64,000 nt of DNA, taken from contig NC_092647.1 in assembly GCF_039555335.1 (NCBI RefSeq), positions 9,493,274 through 9,557,273 of the forward strand. The letters run 5' to 3'. This stretch comes from Amphiura filiformis (taxonomy: Eukaryota; Echinodermata; Ophiuroidea; Amphilepidida; Amphiuridae). The notes beneath the pieces were generated by a model. It did no database searches. It was not told the DNA's origin and saw nothing but the letters and a program-made list of their open reading frames with translations. Position numbers and translations under genes: made by a program. Positions 55,901 through 61,900 of the stretch are shown one piece after another; the stretch's first letter is position 1; each line of letters begins with the position of its first letter.

Positions 55901-58900
55901 TGCTGAATTCCTCTCTGCAATCTTGCAACCAAACCTTTTGTTGATGCTACTGAATTCCTCTCTGCAACCTTGCAACCAACCCTTTTTGTTGATGTTACTG
56001 CATTCCTTTACCTTGCAACCAAACCTTTTGTTGATGCTACTGAATTCCTCTACCTTGCAACCTACCTTTTTGTTGATGCTACTGAATTCCTCTACCTTGC
56101 AACCTACCTTTTTGTTGATGCTACCTAATTCCTCTACCTTGCAACCAACCTTTTTGTTGATGCTTCTGAATTCCTCTACCTTGCAACCTACCTTTTTGTT
56201 GATGCTACCTAATTCCTCTACCTTGCAACCAACCTTTTTGTTGATGCTACTGAATTCCTCTACCTTGCAACCAACCTTTTTGTTGATGCTACTGAATTCC
56301 TCTACCTTGCAACCAACCTTTTGTTGATGCTACCTAATTCCTCTACCTTGCAACCAACCTTTTTTGTTGATGCTACTGAATTCCTCTACCTTGCAACCAA
56401 CCTTTTTGTTGATGCCACTGAATTCCTCTACCTTGCAACCAACCTTTTTGTTGATGCTACTGAATTCATCTACCTTGCAACCTACCTTTTTGTTGATGCT
56501 ACCTAATTCCTCTACCTTGCAACCAACCTTTTTGTTGATGCTACTGAATTCCTCTACCTTGCAACCAACCTTTTTGTTGATGCTACTGAATTCCTCTACC
56601 TTGCAACCAACCCTTTTGTTGATGCTACTGAATTCCTCTACCTTGCAACCTACCTTTTGTTGATGCTACCTAATTCCTCTACCTTGCAACCAACCTTTTT
56701 GTTGATGCTACTGAATTCCTCTACCTTGCAACCTACCTTTTTGTTGATGCTACTGAATTCCTCTACCTTGCAACCTACCTTTTTGTTGATGCTACCTAAT
56801 TCCTCTACCTTGCAACCAACCTTTTTGTTGATGCTACCTAATTCCTCTACCTTGCAACCAACCATTTTGTTGATGCTACTGAATTCCTGAACCCTTTTGA
56901 TGAAGCTACTGCACTCTTTTATCTTGCAACCAATCCATTTGTCAATGCAACCAAATTCCTCTACCTGGCAACCAACCCTTTTGCTGATGCTACTGAATTC
57001 CTCTACCTTGCAACCAACCAATTTGTCAATGCTACTGAATTCCTCTACCTTAAAACCAAATAATTTGTCAATGCTATTGAATTCCTCTACCTTAAAACCA
57101 ACTTTTATGTTGATGCTACTGAATTCCTCTACCTTGCAACCAACCCTTTTGTTGATGTTACTGAAGTACTCTACCTTGCAACCAACCCTTTTGTTGATGT
57201 TACTGAAGTACTCTACCTGGCAAACAACCCTTTTGCTGATGCTACTGAAATCCTGCACCCTTTTAATGAGGGTACCGTACTCTTCTATTTTGCAACCAAC
57301 ACATTTGTCAATGCTACACCTAGGTTTCATTATCATTGAGGTATAGGACTTTTTATTTTTTCGGAGAAGAGCAGGTAGGGCAACTACTTGATCATATGTC
57401 TACATGTTCATACTACTTACTCTGAAAATTTTAGAAAATTCGCACAAGTCCGTTTTTAAAAATCACATTTTGTTCCTAAAATGGGGTTATAGCGCCCTCA
57501 ACGGGCACTCTCTCCATAGGGCTACATGTAAAGACCAGTTATAGACAAATGGCCCTAAAATAAAACGGACTCGTACGAATTTCCTCAAATTTTGCATATG
57601 ATGTAGTTTTAACATCTTGAATGTAATGCAAGTGATGTCGTTGCTGCTCTCCTAAATTCATTTTTAAAATGTCCGCCCCAGACCAAGGTGGCTACTGAAT
57701 TCCACTACCTTTTGTAGGATTTTAGAAATTAAACTTGGTTATGTTTTTTGATTGCCAAATCCAAAAATACTCAGTAGTTATAGACTTTTACCATTTCAAC
57801 TGAAGGCTTCTTCAGAATGACCATTGTAAATGATCCACTAATAAGAACTAAGCCTCTGAGAGACTCGGAAGCAGCAGCCAAACCCGCAGGAAAAGTGGAT
57901 CCCAATGGTCATTCTGAAGAAGCCGTCAGCCTAATCTAAAACTAGTGAGTATTTTTGGATTTGGCAATCAAAAAATCTAACTAAGTTCAATTTGTTGATG
58001 CTACTGAATTCCTCCACATTGCAACCAACCAATTTGTCAATGGTACTGAATACCTTAACTAGCTTGCAACCAACCCTTTTGTTGATGCTACTGCATTCCT
58101 CTTTTGTTGATGCTACTGAATTTGGAACTACATTGCAACTAACCCTTTTGCTGATACTGCCGAATTCTGCTCTTGGATTCTGCTACCTTGCAACCAAATT
58201 CAGTAGCATTGATTTTAAGAATGTTTTACTTGTCAAAACCCAATATATTTACTGACCTGACAGTTTCGGCCATCTTGGTGGAAGACCATCATAGGAATGA
58301 TGGTTGATTGGTCACCAACAGAGGGTGTACTAGTGCCCATCATTGGATCAGTCATGTATTTGATCCACTTCTGGACACTGGTACGTCACCATCTGTTGGT
58401 GACTAATCAACCAGAAAAGTTCACAAAAAGTTTGAATCTGGTTAAAACTTGGTCTCATATGAACAGGTCAAATCCAACTGCAACCAAACTTAGGATATAG
58501 CTGCTCTGTGTGAACCCTCATGTAATGGTGGTGTTCAAGGTCACATACAAGTGAAATATTATTTTTAAAAACAATTTTAATGTTCATGTGAAACTATTGT
58601 GTTCATTTTCAGCCTATTTTACAAGTTGACCTCATATGACATGTGTGCTCTTAAACACCACCACTACATGAAAGTTTCCATATGCAGCTATGGCCCAAGT
58701 TTGATATAAAATTAGACAAATTGACCATATATATTGGTAGAGCTATGAGGTTTAAAAATATTGAGTGAGACATAGTCGAGCCCAATGTTTTCAAAGTCAT
58801 AGCGAGACCAATAAATATTGGGCATAAAACATCCAATTTGATCATTATTATGGTGTGGATCCAATATTTTTACACACTTGGATTCATCAAAACATAACAA

Positions 58901-61900
58901 TGATATAAAATTGGATGGTTTGAACCCAATGCACAAATTTATTGGTCGAGCTATGAGTTTTAAAATATTTTAAAACTCATAGCGAGACCAATAAATTTTG
59001 CATTGGGTGAAAAAAACCATCCAATTTTATCATTATTATGTTTTCAGAATCTTTTTCAAAAAGACAAAATTCAAATTTTTTTTCAATTTTTTTTTTTTCG
59101 TGATTTTTTTGGGGGGGGTCAAAATCGACTGATCTTACATGTCTAGAGCAAAAAAAAAAAAAAAAAAAAGCACATTTTTTTTCCGGCCTGTTTCCAGACT
59201 TTTTGGCCCTACTTCCGAATTCCATAAGTTTCCGTAACGTTTCCGTCAATGGGGATCCATTTCGCCAAAATTTATGACGATTCGTAGCGATTCTTAAGTC
59301 TCAAAATCCATCGTAACTTTAGAACGCATTATGAAATACATTCCATTAAAATAATTACAAATCTGCACTTCCCAGAGACCAGTACCAACACTAGAGGGAA
59401 AAAAATTGGGAAAAAATCCCTGTGTCTCATGAAGTTACGTACTCGTTCCGAGTCGTTCGTCAATTGCGAAATGATATAATTGAATTATGAGGGTTAAAAA
59501 TATGAAGTAATAAAGTGTTTATAATGATATTTGATAGGCAATAAACTGATAAAGTAAGCGTAACTTAAGCTACAAAAACAGAGTGCAAGCCTGCAGCCAG
59601 TGCAAGAGCCAAGGCAACCGTGCAGCTATGCATTTGGGTGGACTATATTTGCCGATTTCATAAGCTTATCTAAAACCCTACCTTGTCTGTGCTAACATCA
59701 TTCATACCTTGCAGAGTCTCAAATAGTTCAAAAAGTGATATTTGGCACTTGGCAGGTATAAATCCTCTGGTTTGGTCAGAAAATTTGATCATTTTTGATG
59801 TCCGATTGTGTGAGATTGCCGAATTCTGCAGCTTTTTACGTAGTGGTTTAGCACCGGTTTTACTAGTTTATTGTACTTTCCAAGGATATTTCAATAAACC
59901 ACATTAATTTCTTCATTTCTTAGCAGCTGAAACATGCATTTAGTACACCACAACGTTGATTTTCAAGCCTAGAATCATGAAATTAAACATCTCTTTCCGC
60001 GTCCGTAGAAAATCAAATTCTCCCGGTTTGACAGCAAAATAAACAAAATCGAGTTCATGAATGAATAGTCTCATACAGTGCATTTGTGTTCTCTCTTGAT
60101 CACATACGAACGGTCGATTTACAATACGTTAAAATTGGTGGCAATATCGGCGATTTTAAAAATCACGGGGGATTGGGATCCAGGTGGCGCTAAAATTGGA
60201 TCCGAAATGCATCCAATATGCTATTTTTTTGACGTTTTAAACTGTGTGGAGAGGTATAGGAAGCAAGATTCTGAAAACATAATAATGGTTGCAATTGGAT
60301 TTGAACCGTTTAAATATCCAATTACTATATGTAAAATATTCATAAGATGCCAATTATTACTTCATTCTATCTAGGGCCGCTGGAATGATTTACCTTGTCA
60401 TGGTGTTTATTTCAACTCTGTATGTAAGAAACCTATGACAGACCTTGGCAGTGTGCCTCCTCCAGATGATGGCTGTTCAACTGTGAGTACAACTTCTGCA
60501 TATTGATTACATGCCCTGAGGGACAATTGAAAAGCAATGAGACTAAATTATTTTTGCTCTGCCTGGTGCTGTTTGGACATGCCTAGTCTAAAGAAAAAGG
60601 CATGTTAGTCTAGTGTATGTATGTAGTATAACTTGTACTAGAGTAGCATGCAGGTAGGATAAAAATGGCAATCTTTATCCGATACTTCCAAAATACTAAA
60701 TTCAACTTGTAAGCATGATACGCACACAGGTTCCACACAGATTCCTCACGCGTAACGCGGATGTGCGCTGGCGTTCGCGTATACGCTTACTGTAAAAGTG
60801 TGGATTCATCACGGATTAACAACGGTTGGCTCCTCTACAAAAGTATAGGAAGAGCTGTTGAATGAGTTTTGCGCCATTACTAAGCCTCATGCATGAATTC
60901 TTCTTTGAACAATCTCTTCCGGTAGACCATAAAAAAATCCCCAAATAAAATAGACTCAAGGAAAAGGCAAGTGAAAGGTTCAGTAATATAACAGAGACCA
61001 TTATCTCACACCTTTCTGCTGACTGCCAATGTGGTTTTAAATTTGGAGCAGTGATTAACCACAAGTCATTTAGGCACCATGTCAAATTTGGTTCTATAGC
61101 ACTATCACTGCTCGGTTAGGTACCAATAACTCTTTTTATCATAGCCTGGTGATGTAATAAATTGTATCAAGCATAATAATTAACATTTTTTTAGTGTTAT
61201 CATTTTTCATATGAATAAAAAAATGAAAGCAATATGCAGGGCATGATATAAAGAGCTATCGGTACCTATAGGACCAAATTGGATGTTGTCCCTTAAAGTG
61301 CACCAAAAGTTTTCCCCTTTATTTAAGCTTACCTTGATGATTTTTTTAACAGGGATGGGTCGCATATCTATCATCCTGTTATAAAATTGAAAGTGGATTC
61401 CAGGCATCATGGGAGGCAGCCAATACACAATGTCAAAATGTTGGTGGACATTTGGTTGTCCTCAATGATATGTAAGTGTAAATTTAAATAAATAAGAAAG
61501 AAAAGAAGAAGGAAAAAAAGAAAGAAAATCATTGGAGGAATAAGAATACAAGAAAAGAAAAGAAGCAAAATAGGAAGGAAGACTAAGTAATAATGATACT
61601 ATACTGTAAAGGTTCGTCTAATGGCGCATATACAAATAAAGAGCTCCCTTCTCTGACAATAACAACAAGAACTAATAGTCCATGCCTTCATTTGTGGTGG
61701 GATGTTAATATGGGAGGGCACTGTTAGTTTGTGCCTTAACTTCAAGTTATGTCAAGCGACCTTGTAGTAGGGATGACCAATGAACCATCAACTTGATTTA
61801 ACACTCCCATAGACATGCAGGGAGCTCAACTGTGCACTGCTTGCACAGACATTTGTATTCTTATTCCTCCATATTAAACCCAATAACATTGAAATTTTTG

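Noticed and set aside
56650..57346. Open frames of 149-228 codons on both strands in the 42-bp array
   Set aside because: The unit length is a multiple of three and lacks stops in those frames; openness on both strands is what such an array gives by itself. The exon 22b frame stops soon after entering it.
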